Positions 35,030 to 46,966 of a stretch of DNA of 64,000 bases are shown piece after piece (position 1 is the first letter of the stretch; each line of letters begins with the position of its first letter). The notes beneath the pieces were generated by a model. It did no database searches. It had not been told where the DNA came from and saw only the letters and a list, made by a program, of their open reading frames with translations. The stretch is from Xenopus tropicalis (lineage: Eukaryota > Chordata > Amphibia > Anura > Pipidae). The position numbers were made by a program, and so were the translations under genes. The DNA lies in assembly GCF_000004195.4 (NCBI RefSeq), contig NC_030678.2:35631701-35695700 (forward strand). The letters run 5' to 3'.

Positions 35030-35700
35030 ACAGTAGTCTGTTAAAGAGTGCAGTTGGTGGTGTTTTAAAAGATACAGTATTTATCAAAGATTGCAATAAT
35101 TGGCTTTTGGTCGCTTACGACAACAAGACTGCAGCCAAAAAGAATAGAGGTGAAAATTACGTCTCCCCCAAACGACTGCACAAGCTTTCCTTACTGCCTG
35201 CCTATAGTGTATAGTGTATAAGGCAGAGCTTAAGGCCTCGAGTGCATAGGAAATTGCGTAAACGTAACCAGTTTTAGAAACGTGAGTAAGAATTGCTCCT
35301 AGGCACACTGGTCTGGCATCTATGATGATCTCTGTAGGTTTCAGAGGATCAATATAAAACATAAAACTGTCAAGTTAGTCTTCAGTGCATCTAAGGAATT
35401 TTGATGCTCAGTGGTCCATAACCATAAAACATCTTTTTTGGGTTCTGACACAGTAGCAAGATCAGGTATAAAATACCCACAGTATGCTACAATGCCCAGG
35501 AAACTATGGATTTCAGTGATGTTCTGGCTTCATGGCTACTATCTGAGGGTCAGCTGATACTTCATAGTCAGGGTCAGGATATAGCCTTGTAATCTCTAAA
35601 CTACTTGTTCTAGTTGCATATCGTGTTCCTGTTGAGAGGTACCTCATAAAAGGATATTATCTCTTATACTGAGGGCACCAGGTATCCCAGATAGTTTTTC
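35030..35700 (-). pseudogene. Ty3/gypsy retrotransposon pol fragment (RT end plus RNase H)
   Basis: On the minus strand, 35520-35401 encodes the conserved block after the reverse transcriptase catalytic domain: the pattern (S)FLG-xV-xYCG-x-FIPD-LAT-SEP, then W-W-EHQ. In a second frame from 35362, the RNase H start reads as DP-KPTEIIIDA-PV-LGAIL, then V-WG---FHLY. A third frame near 35100 resembles the D-KP-IAIF part. Upstream, near 35660, a degenerate match to the RT YxDD region (as IRDNILL) is followed by a stop. At least three frame changes and several stops show a dead copy. LTRs, gag and integrase were not found. This is a retrotransposon relic, not a host gene. Confidence 0.85.
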
Positions 35701-35986
35701 CTTATTAACATTTTGAAAAATTGTCATAACCGATAAAATGCCAAAATTTTGTGCCTTAAATCTCCAAAATCCCACGTGTGTGCTAAACATTGTCATGTCA
35801 TATTTTGACTCCATTTAGACATCACTTGTAGGTGTGATGTGTTTTAGTTTGCATGTTGCATATCGATTTTATCAGGCTGTTTTGGCTTAGATTGGTAAGA
35901 CCTAGTGAGTTGGGTCTTCATCTCATTCGATCAAGTCAAATATTTACAGTATCAACCAGCATGCAAACATTGGTAACGATGGTATC
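35701..35986. other. non-coding, perhaps more of the decayed retroelement
   Basis: No clear protein similarity is seen on either strand. It may hold the rest of the RT domain of the gypsy relic in unrecognisable form. Confidence 0.3.
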
Positions 35987-36150
35987 CAGGCCGGACTGGC
36001 AATCTGTGGATTCTGGCATATGCCAGAGGGGCTGCTGTAAGATGCCATAGGCAGTCCCTGTTTATTGGGCTGGTGGGGGCTGTTTGGGTCTCTGTGTATT
36101 TGAAATGCCAGGGCAATGTGTAATTTCACCAGCAGACCCTTTTTCCAGTG
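35987..36150 (+). mobile_element. small hAT-like MITE, copy 2 of 3
   Basis: It starts caggccggactggcaatctg and shares ggattctggca, tgctgtaagatgccatag and gctgtttgggtctctgtgta with the 63222 copy. The right terminal repeat is not preserved. Confidence 0.8.
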
Positions 36151-38613
36151 CTTGAATAAGGTTTGGATGTTTATGCACTATGGCAGGAACATGGGATTCA
36201 TTTAATACTGGTTACTTGTGTCGCAAGATCTAAGGCCACGTCACTGCTGCAGCTGAGAAGCCCATAAATGAATTATCTTTAAATGTCCATTTTAACTGAA
36301 ATTGGCTACATATAGGCAAGGCATGTAACGAGCCACAAGGAAATCTTTCCAGCTCAACCTGTTGCTTCACCTAAGACTGGTTGTGCAGTGCCCACTCTCT
36401 TTCCTGGAGATGCTAAAACAGGTTCAGGTAGATATGTTTGGAGTGAATCTGCATACTCTTGCAAAATGTTTGTGCTTTCCACAATTATGGCAGGTTACCC
36501 CTTTTGCTGGTTGCCCCTTTTCAACCAGATCCATGGTGCTGGGCCAGTGTGCATTCACATTGTTGTTGGAGTTTAGGCCTGAGTACTTACATTAAATAGC
36601 TTGGGGGTGGTTTATCATGATAGCTTGTCCTTGGTGTTGTATCATATAATTTGCCCCTCTGGAGGCCCAGGCCCCTTAAACAAACCCAGGCCCCTGCCAG
36701 CAAGCAATTTCCACCTGTGTGTGTTCCTGTGCAGGTATGGGAAGATGTGTGGGAATGCCAAGCTGCCATTTTTCTTTAAAGCAAGAGTGCTTAGAAGTAG
36801 CAGTGTTATTGTTTGCAGAAGATAACCGCTGTACAAGTGGCCCAGTCACCGGCAGTTACTTTATCAGCCTCAAACACATGTTGGCTCACAGTGGATGCCA
36901 TGAATAACCAGCAGTGTCCCATTTTTATTGTCAGAGCTAGTATTCCACTTATGTCTGCAGTCACTGCTGCAACATTACAGACTTCTCTAGTTATCTGATT
37001 CACGCGCTCTGAAAGAAACAAACAATAGATAGAGATCTTTATCCAAGGAACTGGTGACCAGGCTGATAGAAAAATGCTGAAAAAATAAACTAACAAGTAT
37101 AAAAACAGATGAAGATCATATTAATCTGGATATATGTTCAGCCAGTTTTCCTGAAATACATAACCCCGCCATTTCAGATACACAAAGGGTCATTTGCTTA
37201 TTTTTCACCTCAGGAAGGGGGTTGATCTCCTAAAGTTTGTTTTTTGTTTCTGGATCCACTTTCCTGGCTTTACATATGTTTATTAGGAAACCCATTGGCC
37301 CAGTAATGGTGAACCCAGTCTGCATTTAGGAATCCAATCAGCATACTGCCCTGGTTGTGCCTGAAAACTCAGTAGGTGAGGCTCAGTTTTTAGGGTATTC
37401 CATGTAAATGGAAACTTAAGGAGTGATTGTGGGGTTCCTTCCCAGAATTCCTTATGCTTTGCAATAAATGCTGCAGGTGCCTAAAAAGAATTCTATGTGT
37501 CTTTTACCTTTTTTCTATGGTCAGTGGATAGAGGAGTTGTGCAAAATGAGCAAAGGTGGTCATAAACAGGCCAATCAAAGTTGCCAACTAGGTCCCTCCA
37601 GACTGAGTTGGCAACTTATTGGCCAGTGTATTGGGTTCACTGATGGGCCTGCCCACTAATATCAATTGGACAGGTTTGAATATCCTATTAGATGAGCAAA
37701 TCAGCATACTAAGGTTCTCCATTGGCCCCACTGAGTTATATGATTGGCATGTGGGTGGACAAATCAGGCCCAGATCCGCTAGTTTGGTGCCATTGTAATA
37801 AGTAAGGGGGGCCCAATCCTGGTGGGTCCTGCCATCTGCTCACAAACCAGCCACCCATACTCAACTTTTTTTCTCTTAGAAAATTCTAAACAAAGATGGC
37901 CCTGCACTCCGCTGTGGGGAACATGGCCATGTTTAATTTTTTAACCAGAGGTGTGGCCTAATTAAAGTTTATTGATTAGCGGTGTGGTTGAATGTAGTCA
38001 CAGTCATTTCCTAATCAGATTATTATCCATTCAGTTGCCAGCCGTTCCGTCATCTGCAAATCCCTCTGTACAAACAATGGATGAAAAATAGGTGGGAAGC
38101 TCAAAATTACTTTTTACAAATCAGGAGCCAACATTTTCTAAGCAGGCGAAGCTGTTCCCATTCCAAGCATATGTTTGCTGATGGTAGTCTAGATTGATTA
38201 GGGCTTGACATTGATGTGTACGCACAGTGATAATGTTCTAAGCTTGCCCTCGAGGCAAAATTAAACATACAAATACCCGGGAAACTGTCCAAAGAACAGC
38301 CCTGACACTTGCAAAATCATGTACCTTGAAACACCCTTTATCACACTGCCAGTATTATTATACAAATGCTGCTGTGTCTATTGGAGAGCTTCTCTACAGA
38401 CTGCAATAACCAAGGCCTGTGTGTTCAGCTTATTACCCGCCATGCTATGATGCTGCAGTGTTTGAAAAACCCCTCAGCTTATGCAAGCAGTGTGGCACCT
38501 CCTACCTACATGTATAACTGTAGGTATATAGAAAACAGCCATTTTTGCGCACACTTAGCATGCCTATCTAAGTGAGACAAACAGAATATAATAAAAATAT
38601 GAAGCCATATACT
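36151..38613. other. non-coding; one MITE fragment
   Basis: Bases 37545-37790 resemble a worn AAAGGTGGCC-type MITE (aaaggtggtcataaacagg). No splice-bounded exon is convincing. The open frames near 36362-37096 have no known domain. Confidence 0.4.
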
Positions 38614-38989
38614 TTTAAAGAGTAATTCACTTTAAATAAATTTAGTATGATATTTGACAATATGAATTATTGACAGTTAATCAATTGATTATTAAAAATA
38701 TGCACTTGGTCTTTAACTTTTATTTTTTTATGTACTTTTTAGTTACTTAGCTTTTTGATCAGCAAATCTCCCACCTGGCATTTTTGCAAGTAATCTGGTT
38801 GCTAGGGCCTTATTTACTTTAGCAACCAGGCGGCTGGTTTAACGAGATACAAGAATATAAATAGGAGAGGGCCTGCACAGAAAGATATTTAATAAAAAGT
38901 CATAGTGGCAGAGCAATATTTTTTTGGCTGCCAGGGTCAGTGACCCCCATTTGAAAGCTGGAAAGAGTCAGAAGAGGAAGGCAAATCAT
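38614..38989. mobile_element. T2/Kolobok-like MITE, right end missing
   Basis: It begins ttaaagagtaattcact. Landmarks are ttagttacttagctttttga, taatctggttgctagggcc and cagtgacccccatttgaaag. It stops after aaggcaaatcatta, before the usual right end. Confidence 0.8.
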
Positions 38990-40714
38990 TAGTTTGGTCA
39001 CACTAAATGCATTCCCTACATCAGTGTATGGATTGAGGATGTGTTCAGTATAGTATAGTATAGACATTCTGTTGTTGTACTGCTACTCCTTGTGTGCTAC
39101 CGAGAACCAAAGGACTGAGAGAGTTCCACAAAGAGGCTCATTAGAGTAGAATGGTAGCTATTAAAACTATTCCACTTGCTCGTGTTTAATAAGAAGCATC
39201 AATACCACCTACTGTGAATTAGAAATGGGAATCTAAGAGGAAGGTATAGTCAGATAGTATAGCTATGGATGTGAATGGTATCCATGTATTGGATAAGTAC
39301 ACAAGGCTGATATATCTGGATATGTCAATCCAGCAGAGGTTTAGACTGTGCACCCCCACCCCCTATGGTCAGGCCCCTGTGATGTATGAAAACATGGGTG
39401 CAGTGGTCTTCGAAAACCCAAGATGTGGTTCTAAATTTTACTTCCAGATATACCCCTGATTGTCCTTCATTCTCTGTCCTCTCAATCATTTAGGAGCTGA
39501 CCTAGAGTCTGTGTAAAAATTCACTTTGGAAAATAAGAGAGAGATGGAGTTACCATAAATATGAATACAATTGATAAAGATACAACTGATACATGTCTTG
39601 GGATCCACACAAGAATGGGGGTGCAAAGCCCAGAGAGGCATCCATTTATATATGATTAACCAACTAGCATCAGTATCCTGTTCTATAAATAAAATGGGAA
39701 AGGGCATTCATTCTAAAAACATGTGGCTCTCAGGTTTGATAAGAAAGTGGTACCAATATACAGCCCTACTGTGCAAGTCCCATAAGTACACAATATCCGT
39801 AGGAATAAAGCAACATCAATATATCTTAGCGTGAGCCTAATGAGGAGAGAAATCCTAATCATTCCCACCATATATATTACAGTATATAATGAGTGTACGT
39901 GGTACTTGTATGTGTAGGCAGGCGCGGCACCCATAAAACATGCGACTGAAATGAATCAAAGTGGCGTTAATATCAATAGCAATAATTTAGCTCTAACGTG
40001 GTTCATACTCATTCATTTCTGAATATCAATGACAGACATTAATCTAGTGATAACTATCAATTAGTGACCCAAATGGCATTACGTAAAAATTAACTGCCTC
40101 AGTTTGGAGCGATGATTCATCTAATTGCGCATACTTGTACTTACATATCTGCTAGAGAGGATTACTTGATTTACGTGAGTTTGAGAATCAAAAGAAAAGA
40201 TGGAGGCAGAAGGCAAATGTATCTCTCCCCGTGTCACAGGAGCAGGCAGGAGCAGCGAGGATGGCAGAGCCTCTGTCTCCAATGGCTGACTGCTCTATAG
40301 TGGCATGACCCCAAGATGCACAGTATTGAATGTTAATGTTGAGTTTTATTCCAGATTTTTACATATTATGGCTAAAAACACATTTAGAAAATATCCAATC
40401 TGATTCATTTTTTATTCACAGGGGAAGAAAACACCAAAGTTGACCTCCATTCATATTTCATTTAGGTTGAGAACCGGTGACTTTCCAAAGCTGATTTACT
40501 AACATAGATACGAAATTGCACTAATGCACTTGCCAAAACTAGCCGTAGGCATGCACTTCATTCTAATGTAAATTAGAAAATGAAAACAAAGACCTGGTTG
40601 GTTGCTATGGGCAACTGAAGATGCAGTTTAGCACCCATGGTAGTAAATTACCCTCAATTAGCACTGCAACTTATTATTAAGTATTAAGTGTATTATTTCA
40701 CATGCCCTGTATGT
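38990..40714. other. non-coding, nothing recognised
   Basis: AT-rich unique sequence. A short tract near 40590-40610 (ggttgctatgggcaac) resembles the MITE family of 29195. No exon is supported. Confidence 0.4.
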
Positions 40715-40972
40715 AAAGGTTGCCATATACTGGTCCATACTTGTCGCTATGTGAATGACCAGCCCACGGACAGTATGACATATACCATGCGAGTGGCCGT
40801 AATGATGCACCCTAAGATGGGCAACATGGCACACAGGCTGGTAAAATTTTTATGCATGGCAAAAAAATTGGTTGGATTTGCCGGGCCAATATTTTGTCGA
40901 TTTTGCCTGCCCAACATACATGTACCAAAAACCATGCAAAATGTTTTCCTCTCTATATGTATGGCCAGGTAA
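40715..40972. mobile_element. MITE with AAAGGTGGCC-type ends, copy 2
   Basis: It begins aaaggttgccatatactgg and ends near tatggccaggtaaa. The body has landmarks such as attttgtcgattttgcctgc. It is related to 15004-15299. Confidence 0.65.
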
Positions 40973-41935
40973 ACAGCAAAGTGCATTATTATTATCAGTT
41001 CTGCACTGAACTGTTCAAAGATCTTTAATTTTTTGGTGTTATATTTAAAGCTTTGTGCCTGTAAGGACCCAATGGTTCTCCTGATGCACCCCCTGCAATT
41101 ACATTCCATGGCCAAAGAGACATATGCTGTAGAATTCTTCTAACCTGATGTTTTGTCCGCCCACCACACTCTCCTGGGATGAGCACTCTTTTATCTCTCT
41201 CTCTTTGTATATATAGCTATAACCCAAACATCATGCTACAGCTGCCAGGATTATCCTGGTCTCTAATTTTCCCTGTGCCTCTTTCAGCCCTGGGGAGGCA
41301 CCTTGCACACAAGTAAACACCTATCTTAGGCCTATTTCTGATAGCAGAGCCTCCAGCCCAGACACAGGTGCAGACACAAGAGTGGTGCCACTGACAGGGT
41401 AACAAACATGTTTATTCTGTCTCAGTGTAATCATTCTCAGCTCCAGGCCACAGGGCACAGAAGCAGACTGTATATTAAACACAAAGGGTATATTGGTGTT
41501 TACAGAAAGGACTAGGTTTCTCATCAGTGACTCCACTTCTGGGAAAGAATTGCAAAATAGAACCTCCTCCAGTAGGGATCTCTCACATCCTCCTCTCAGG
41601 CTATTGCTGAACTCTGTCAGAGAGCTGTCTTTCATTAGTACAAGTCAAATTTTGTGTAATTTCACAGAATCATAAACATTTCCATACCTCATAGTCAATG
41701 ATGACACTTTATAGATTTTCTGGCCAAGGTTGCTTGGCTCAGGTCATTGGCTGAAGACAATAGTTGGCATAGTTGTAGCCCTGGCAAGTGTCAGTGCAGG
41801 CAAAAGGCAAAGAGTAGCCAGCTAAATGGTAACAACTGTGGTCATAAAAGGCAAACTAAGATTGGACAAGGGTTTAACCAGCCAGAGAAGACTCCTATAC
41901 AAAAGATCAAACCCCAAACCTACCCTACTATCCTT
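40973..41935. other. non-coding, nothing recognised
   Basis: No supported exon and no clear repeat. The last 10 bp (41926-41935) are the left target duplication of the next element. Confidence 0.4.
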
Positions 41936-42280
41936 AAGGGTTGCCACCTGGCCTGTATTTGACCTACCCAGTGAATTATCATGTCAGCAACGGTATTGCA
42001 AATGTACTAGCATTGTACTTGCCGGTAAATTTGTGATGCCTTATAAATCCCTCTTTTCTCTGTCCCTCTCTGCTACTGATCACCCTATACAACCATGGGC
42101 CACCCTCTGTTCAGCCTATAACCCTGTCCATTTCGCACCCATTTCCTGGCCCCATCCACCATTCCAGCACCCAACCTGCCAATTTCCACACCCCTACATC
42201 TTAGCCCACCCCAAAATGACAACATAGGCCGCCTCCAACCCAAAGATCAGTATTACTGACTCAAAAAAAAAGTGGCAACC
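41936..42280. mobile_element. MULE- or hAT-like MITE with perfect 10-bp target duplication
   Basis: The inverted ends are gggttgccacc and agtggcaacc. The identical 10-mers tactatcctt at 41926-41935 and 42281-42290 flank it. A 10-bp duplication suits a Mutator-like element better than hAT (8 bp). The open frame 41826-42227 (133 codons) is mostly this element. A second, older copy is at 60896-61172. Confidence 0.85.
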
Positions 42281-42290
42281 TACTATCCTT

Positions 42291-43825
42291 GCATTGTATA
42301 TCTTACATCTGCTACATTGCTTGATGCCCAGCTTTCGGACCTCTGATCTAAATGGCTACTTTGAAAAGAAGGTCAATAAGCACTTTGTAGCTCCCATAAT
42401 ACAAAGAAATGGACGCAGTATGGAGAGCCTGATTTGTGTTCGGCAGAAGAATCCATGCGCATCAGCTATTTATGATGATCTGTTTGGCTTTTGATAACAC
42501 CATAAATACTGTACTTTAGAAAGCTTGGAAAAAAAAACAATAATCTCACTGTAAATTCCAGTGATACCAATAAAAGGAGGCATTCATAAATCTAAACAGA
42601 TTTGCTTGCTGTTTTACTGCAAGGATATAGACCTGTTGCATAGACCATAATAGTTGTAATTCTAAATGAAAGCAATTTCGGTAGTAAACAACCAATACAG
42701 AATATTTGGAGAAGTTGAAAAAGTACTGAAGGGAAGATACATTAACCTTAGCCCCCCCCCCCGGTGCCTTCCGGTATCCATTCTAAAGGCTGATTCCCAA
42801 AGGAGTGATACACACCTGCTTCACAGTGGATATAAGGTTGGGAATCTAACATGAATATTTGGATGCTGTAGAGACCTGAAAGGCTTTATAAATCATCCAA
42901 AGGTATCTCAGTCAGTACAAGGGCGACATTTTGGATATTTCCATCCTGCAAAGGATGTAGAAAGAGTTATTTGGAGGCATAAGACACGCTAGATTACCAG
43001 CTTTACAGGGGTAAACACAGTGATTAAAACGCCTATCATTGCTGACAGCTGCTCCCATTATTGTGTAATAATGGATATCCATGTTCTTTTCTAGCTTCTA
43101 TGTACAAAAGGTAGAGTGGTCCCCATCATTATTCCACACGTGTGCAGCCGAAAAGCAGTTCAAAACAGCATGATCACCATTGCTTTCCAGCAAAAAAAGG
43201 CAACTCAAAATACCTGTTGTGCTATTGGCTTGTCCACACTACCAATTTTTATTGCACATGCACCAGGGCACAATTATGCCCACAAAGGCTGATTTGCAAG
43301 TGCCAGACTATAAAATGGGTGCAGAATTGCACACACTTTAATACTATTTGCACTCAGACACATATTGTACCCCTGCGTGCCATAAATGGTTCAGCCTGCC
43401 ACACACTAATGGTATTATTGCTACATACACATCAGAAGTGAAGCCATTCTGCTATTAATTAAAAAAGAAAATTTGCAACGTAGTGTCAGCATTATTAAAT
43501 CATGAACATGTTGTTTTGCTTGCATTGTGGGGAAAAACCATGCCAATTTGTGTGCTCAGAAATAAGCCCAATGGTCAGACTGCCTGGGTGGGTATAGTGC
43601 AGTTTGTCTGCCCTGCAATCATACAATACACACCCCTTTGTGTAAAAGTTTGCAAAACCTTGAAATTTCACCAAAAATGAATTCACATTTTTTGCTCTAC
43701 AATAGCATATACATTACTAGACATTGCTAGTTTTCCAGGTGCCCTCAGCCATGTGACTTGTGCTTTGATATCACTCCCCCCTATTCCCCCCCCACCAGCA
43801 GCCTCTCATCAGGACAATGTAAAGG
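42291..43825. other. non-coding; one exon-like segment
   Basis: Bases 42330-42494 follow an acceptor-like tgatgcccag and stay open to TGA at 42492-42494, but no domain is recognised. A C run lies at 42753-42762. No repeats are recognised elsewhere. Confidence 0.35.
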
Positions 43826-43828
43826 TAA

Positions 43829-44084
43829 GGGCTCTGGCACACGGGGAGATTACATTGTCGCCGGTGAGATGGCACACACGGCGGCGCGATTTCGGGAAAT
43901 CGACGAAAAAGCCTCGCGAAGCAACTTCGGCAATTTCCCAAAATCTCGCCGTTGCGTGTGCCATCCCACCGGCGACTTACATTGTCGCCGGTGGGATGGC
44001 AACTGCCGGCAACTCGGGGAGATTAGTCGCCCGCGAACAGGGAGTTTTGACGCGGGCGACTAATCTCCCCGTGTGCCAGAGCCC
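43829..44084. mobile_element. PIF/Harbinger-like MITE with TAA target duplication
   Basis: TAA flanks lie at 43826-43828 and 44085-44087. The terminal repeats match almost perfectly: gggctctggcacacggggag against ctccccgtgtgccagagccc. Sub-terminal pairs (ccggtgagatggcacac against gtgtgccatcccaccgg) make a multi-armed palindrome. It is the youngest-looking member of the group in this window and very rich in CpG. The open frames 43753-44106 and 43758-44063 are translations of it. Confidence 0.95.
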
Positions 44085-44238
44085 TAACAAGAGAACAGCT
44101 CTCTGACACCTGCATTGCTAAAAGTGCTCCCATGTCCCACCTAGTGGTAGATATGAGAATAAAAGTCAATAATAAAAAATACAAGTCTGACCATGACTCC
44201 TCCAGTTACAATGAGTAGAAGAAACAATAGCTTATCCG

Positions 44239-44323
44239 AAAGCAGTTGTATTGTGAAGTGCTGGCTCTTTCTGAAAGCACAGGATCAGGCACAACGACAT
44301 GTGATGGCTGCCTACACACGATA
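44239..44323 (-). mobile_element. fragment of the 20870-type repeat
   Basis: On the minus strand it matches the first 90 bp of the 20870-21270 repeat (gtgtgtaggca, ttgtgcctgatcctg, gctttcagaaagagccagc). Confidence 0.7.
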
Positions 44324-45151
44324 TTAAAATAATACTAAAACAGTATTCATTGGTTCGAAAATACAATTTTAAATGGTATAAAGAATTATTTGCAGCATAC
44401 AGTGTAATATAGTAGAATAAACGCATGCACACCAGTAAAGCAATACCTATGTATTATAAAGCAGTTCTGTGCACTTATATTTTCTTAGCAGTTCTGAATG
44501 CTGGCATGCCATATCAGTTACATCTGGATAGGGCTTATGGTACCACAGTGGGGAGACACATTCATCATGTATATGCTACATTATCAGTTGTCTAGACAAG
44601 ACCGGTGTTTGCATTTCTATGTAAAACACCCACATATATTATTCCCTTTCTCTCAGCTGTGTACTGTGCACTCACCTCTGCTGATAAATAGGCTTTTAAC
44701 TGAAAGTCATTAGAAAGCGATTAAAAATAAGCCAAGAATCTCTTTGCCTGGATTGGAAAGTTGGAAAGAATATAAAGACTTGAAAGTTTACTGACTAATC
44801 CAGGTTATTTTATTAAAGACTTACTCACAGGCTGTGTGACATGTTTGATTAACCCCCCTCACACCTTTCTGGGAATAAAGTCATCTTTGTTGGCAAACTG
44901 AGATAGTTTAGACTTGCTTGTGCCTTTCATGTGATAAATAAAGACATGAAAGATTGATACAGTAGCAGTTAATATGAGCTAGTGTGAATTTCCCCCAGTA
45001 TATCAAGGCAAACTAGTTAACCATAAGCTCTGAGAGTTTGGTTTGTAGACCATGAGCCTGCAAGGAACACTGAAGAGTTTACCTGCTGGAGCATAGCTGG
45101 AGAATAATGAAGGTTTAGGTCCCAAAAAGAGACCAAATGCCATATATACTA
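44324..45151. other. non-coding, nothing recognised
   Basis: Unique AT-rich sequence with no exon-like features. Confidence 0.4.
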
Positions 45152-45474
45152 CAGGTATAGGACCCGTTATCCAGAATGCTCGGGCCAAGGGTATTCTGGA
45201 TAAGGGGTCTTTCTGTAATTTGGATCTCCATACCTTAAGTCTACTAAAAAATCAATAAACCATTAATTAAACCCAATAAGATTTTTTGCACCCAATAAGA
45301 ATTACTTATATCTTAGTTGAGATCAATTACAAGGTACTGTCTTATTACTACAAAGAAAAAGGAAATCAGTTTTAAAATTCTGAATTTGATTAAAATGGAG
45401 TCTATGGGAGACAGGCTTTCCGTAATTTGGAGCTTTCTGAATAATGGGTTTCTGGATAAGGGATCCCATACCTG
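45152..45474 (+). mobile_element. CAGGTATGGGA-type MITE, complete (cluster copy 1)
   Basis: It runs from caggtataggacccgttatc to gggatcccatacctg and is flanked by TA on both sides. It is the first of a head-to-tail series ending at 46446. A fragment of the left end also lies at 45613-45660. Confidence 0.9.
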
Positions 45475-45666
45475 TATAAGGATATGCCAAGACAAAAATA
45501 AAACATAAGACAAAAGCACAATGAAATAAATATTAAAGTATATGCAAGAAAAAGTAGAACAAAAGATTTGATTTTATATGCACCAACCTTGTTTAAAGTG
45601 CAAAGATATATATAGGGACCTGGGGTTTTCCAGATAAGGGGTCTTTCTGTAATTTAGTTCTCTCTA

Positions 45667-45973
45667 CAGGTAAAGGACCTATTATCCAGAATGCTTGGGA
45701 CCAAGGGTATTCCAGATAAGGGGTATTTCTGTAATTTGGATCTCCATACCTTAAGTCTACTAAAAAATTTATAAAACATTAATTAAACCCAATAGGATTG
45801 TTTTGCCTCCAATAAGAATTATTTATATCTTAGTTGGGATCAATTACAAGGTACTGTTTTATGATTACAGAGAAAAAGCAAATTAGTTTTAAAATGGAGT
45901 CTATGGGAGACAGGCTTTCCGTAATTCGGAGATTTCTGGATAATGGGTTTCTGGATAAGGGATCCCACACATG
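45667..45973 (+). mobile_element. CAGGTATGGGA-type MITE (cluster copy 2)
   Basis: It starts caggtaaaggacctattatc and ends gggatcccacacatg. It has the same orientation as copies 1 and 3. Confidence 0.85.
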
Positions 45974-46446
45974 TACCATAAGTCTACTATGAAATCATTG
46001 AACCATTAAATAAGCCCAATAGCACTGTTTTGCCTCCAATAAGGCTCAATTATATCTTAGTTGGGATCAAGTACAGGTACTGTTTTATTATTACAGAGAA
46101 AAGGGAATCATTTAACCATTAAATAAACCCAATAGGGCTGTTCTGCCCCCAATAAGGGGTAATTATATCTTAGTTGGGATCAAGTACAAGGTACTGTTTT
46201 ATTATTACAGAGAAAAGGGAATCATTTAACCATTAAATAAACCCAATAGGGCTGTTCTGCCCCCAATAAGGGGTAATTATATCTTAGTTGGGATCAAGTA
46301 CAAGGTACTGTTTTATTATTACAGAGAGAAAAGAAATAATGTTCAAAGTTGGAATTATTTGATAAAAATTGAATCTATGGGAGATGGCCTTCCTGAAAGT
46401 TTGAGCTTTCTGCATAATAGGCTTCTGGATAATGGATTCTATACCT
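45974..46446 (+). mobile_element. CAGGTATGGGA-type MITE with internal 114-bp tandem repeat (cluster copy 3)
   Basis: It lacks the left end and joins copy 2 directly. An internal block recurs with period 114 bp: acagagaa occurs at 46093, 46207 and 46321. The two full repeats look identical, so this expansion is recent. The element ends in gattctatacctg. Confidence 0.9.
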
Positions 46447-46966
46447 GTATATACACTGTTCTATGTACACATTGTACAATAATTTTGCTCTTTTGTAGCT
46501 TGGACCTGGGTTGTCTGTTTTAGACATCAATCAGACTTGCTGAGGGGGGAAATGACATTGGCATCTTGGCAGTGCAGAAATCGCTCCTGGTGTGGATTTA
46601 GCAAATCAACCCGAGAGCTTAGTCTGTTCATACAGAGTTAAGCACTCCTCCAGGGAGAGTTTGCTTAATATTATATAAACACGTGTTTTTGTCCATAACC
46701 CGTCTGTAGAACGCAGCCTGCCCCACTTGTGGCCGAAGAGTAAATAGCACAACTTAATATTTTCTTTATATCTTACACTCATACAAACCATGTCTATTAT
46801 TGATTATTGAGGGTCAGCCTTCAAGTTAAATATACAGACTTACTCAATGATACACATAGCTGTATGTACAATAAGGATATACTGTATTAGTCTGTCTGGG
46901 TTGTTCATTACTCTGCCTGGGTGTTAAAAAAGTGAACCTTACATGTATTTTCATGTCTTTACCTCC
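46447..46966. other. non-coding, nothing recognised
   Basis: Unique sequence with no exon-like features. Confidence 0.4.

Noticed and set aside
36362..36595. gag zinc-knuckle-like text on the + strand
   Set aside because: The Cys/His spacing is not kept in any one frame, and the orientation is opposite to the gypsy pol relic at 35030-35700.
41826..42227. 133-codon open frame
   Set aside because: It is largely the 41936-42280 transposon.
43753..44106. 117- and 101-codon overlapping frames
   Set aside because: Both are translations of the CpG-rich Harbinger-like MITE.
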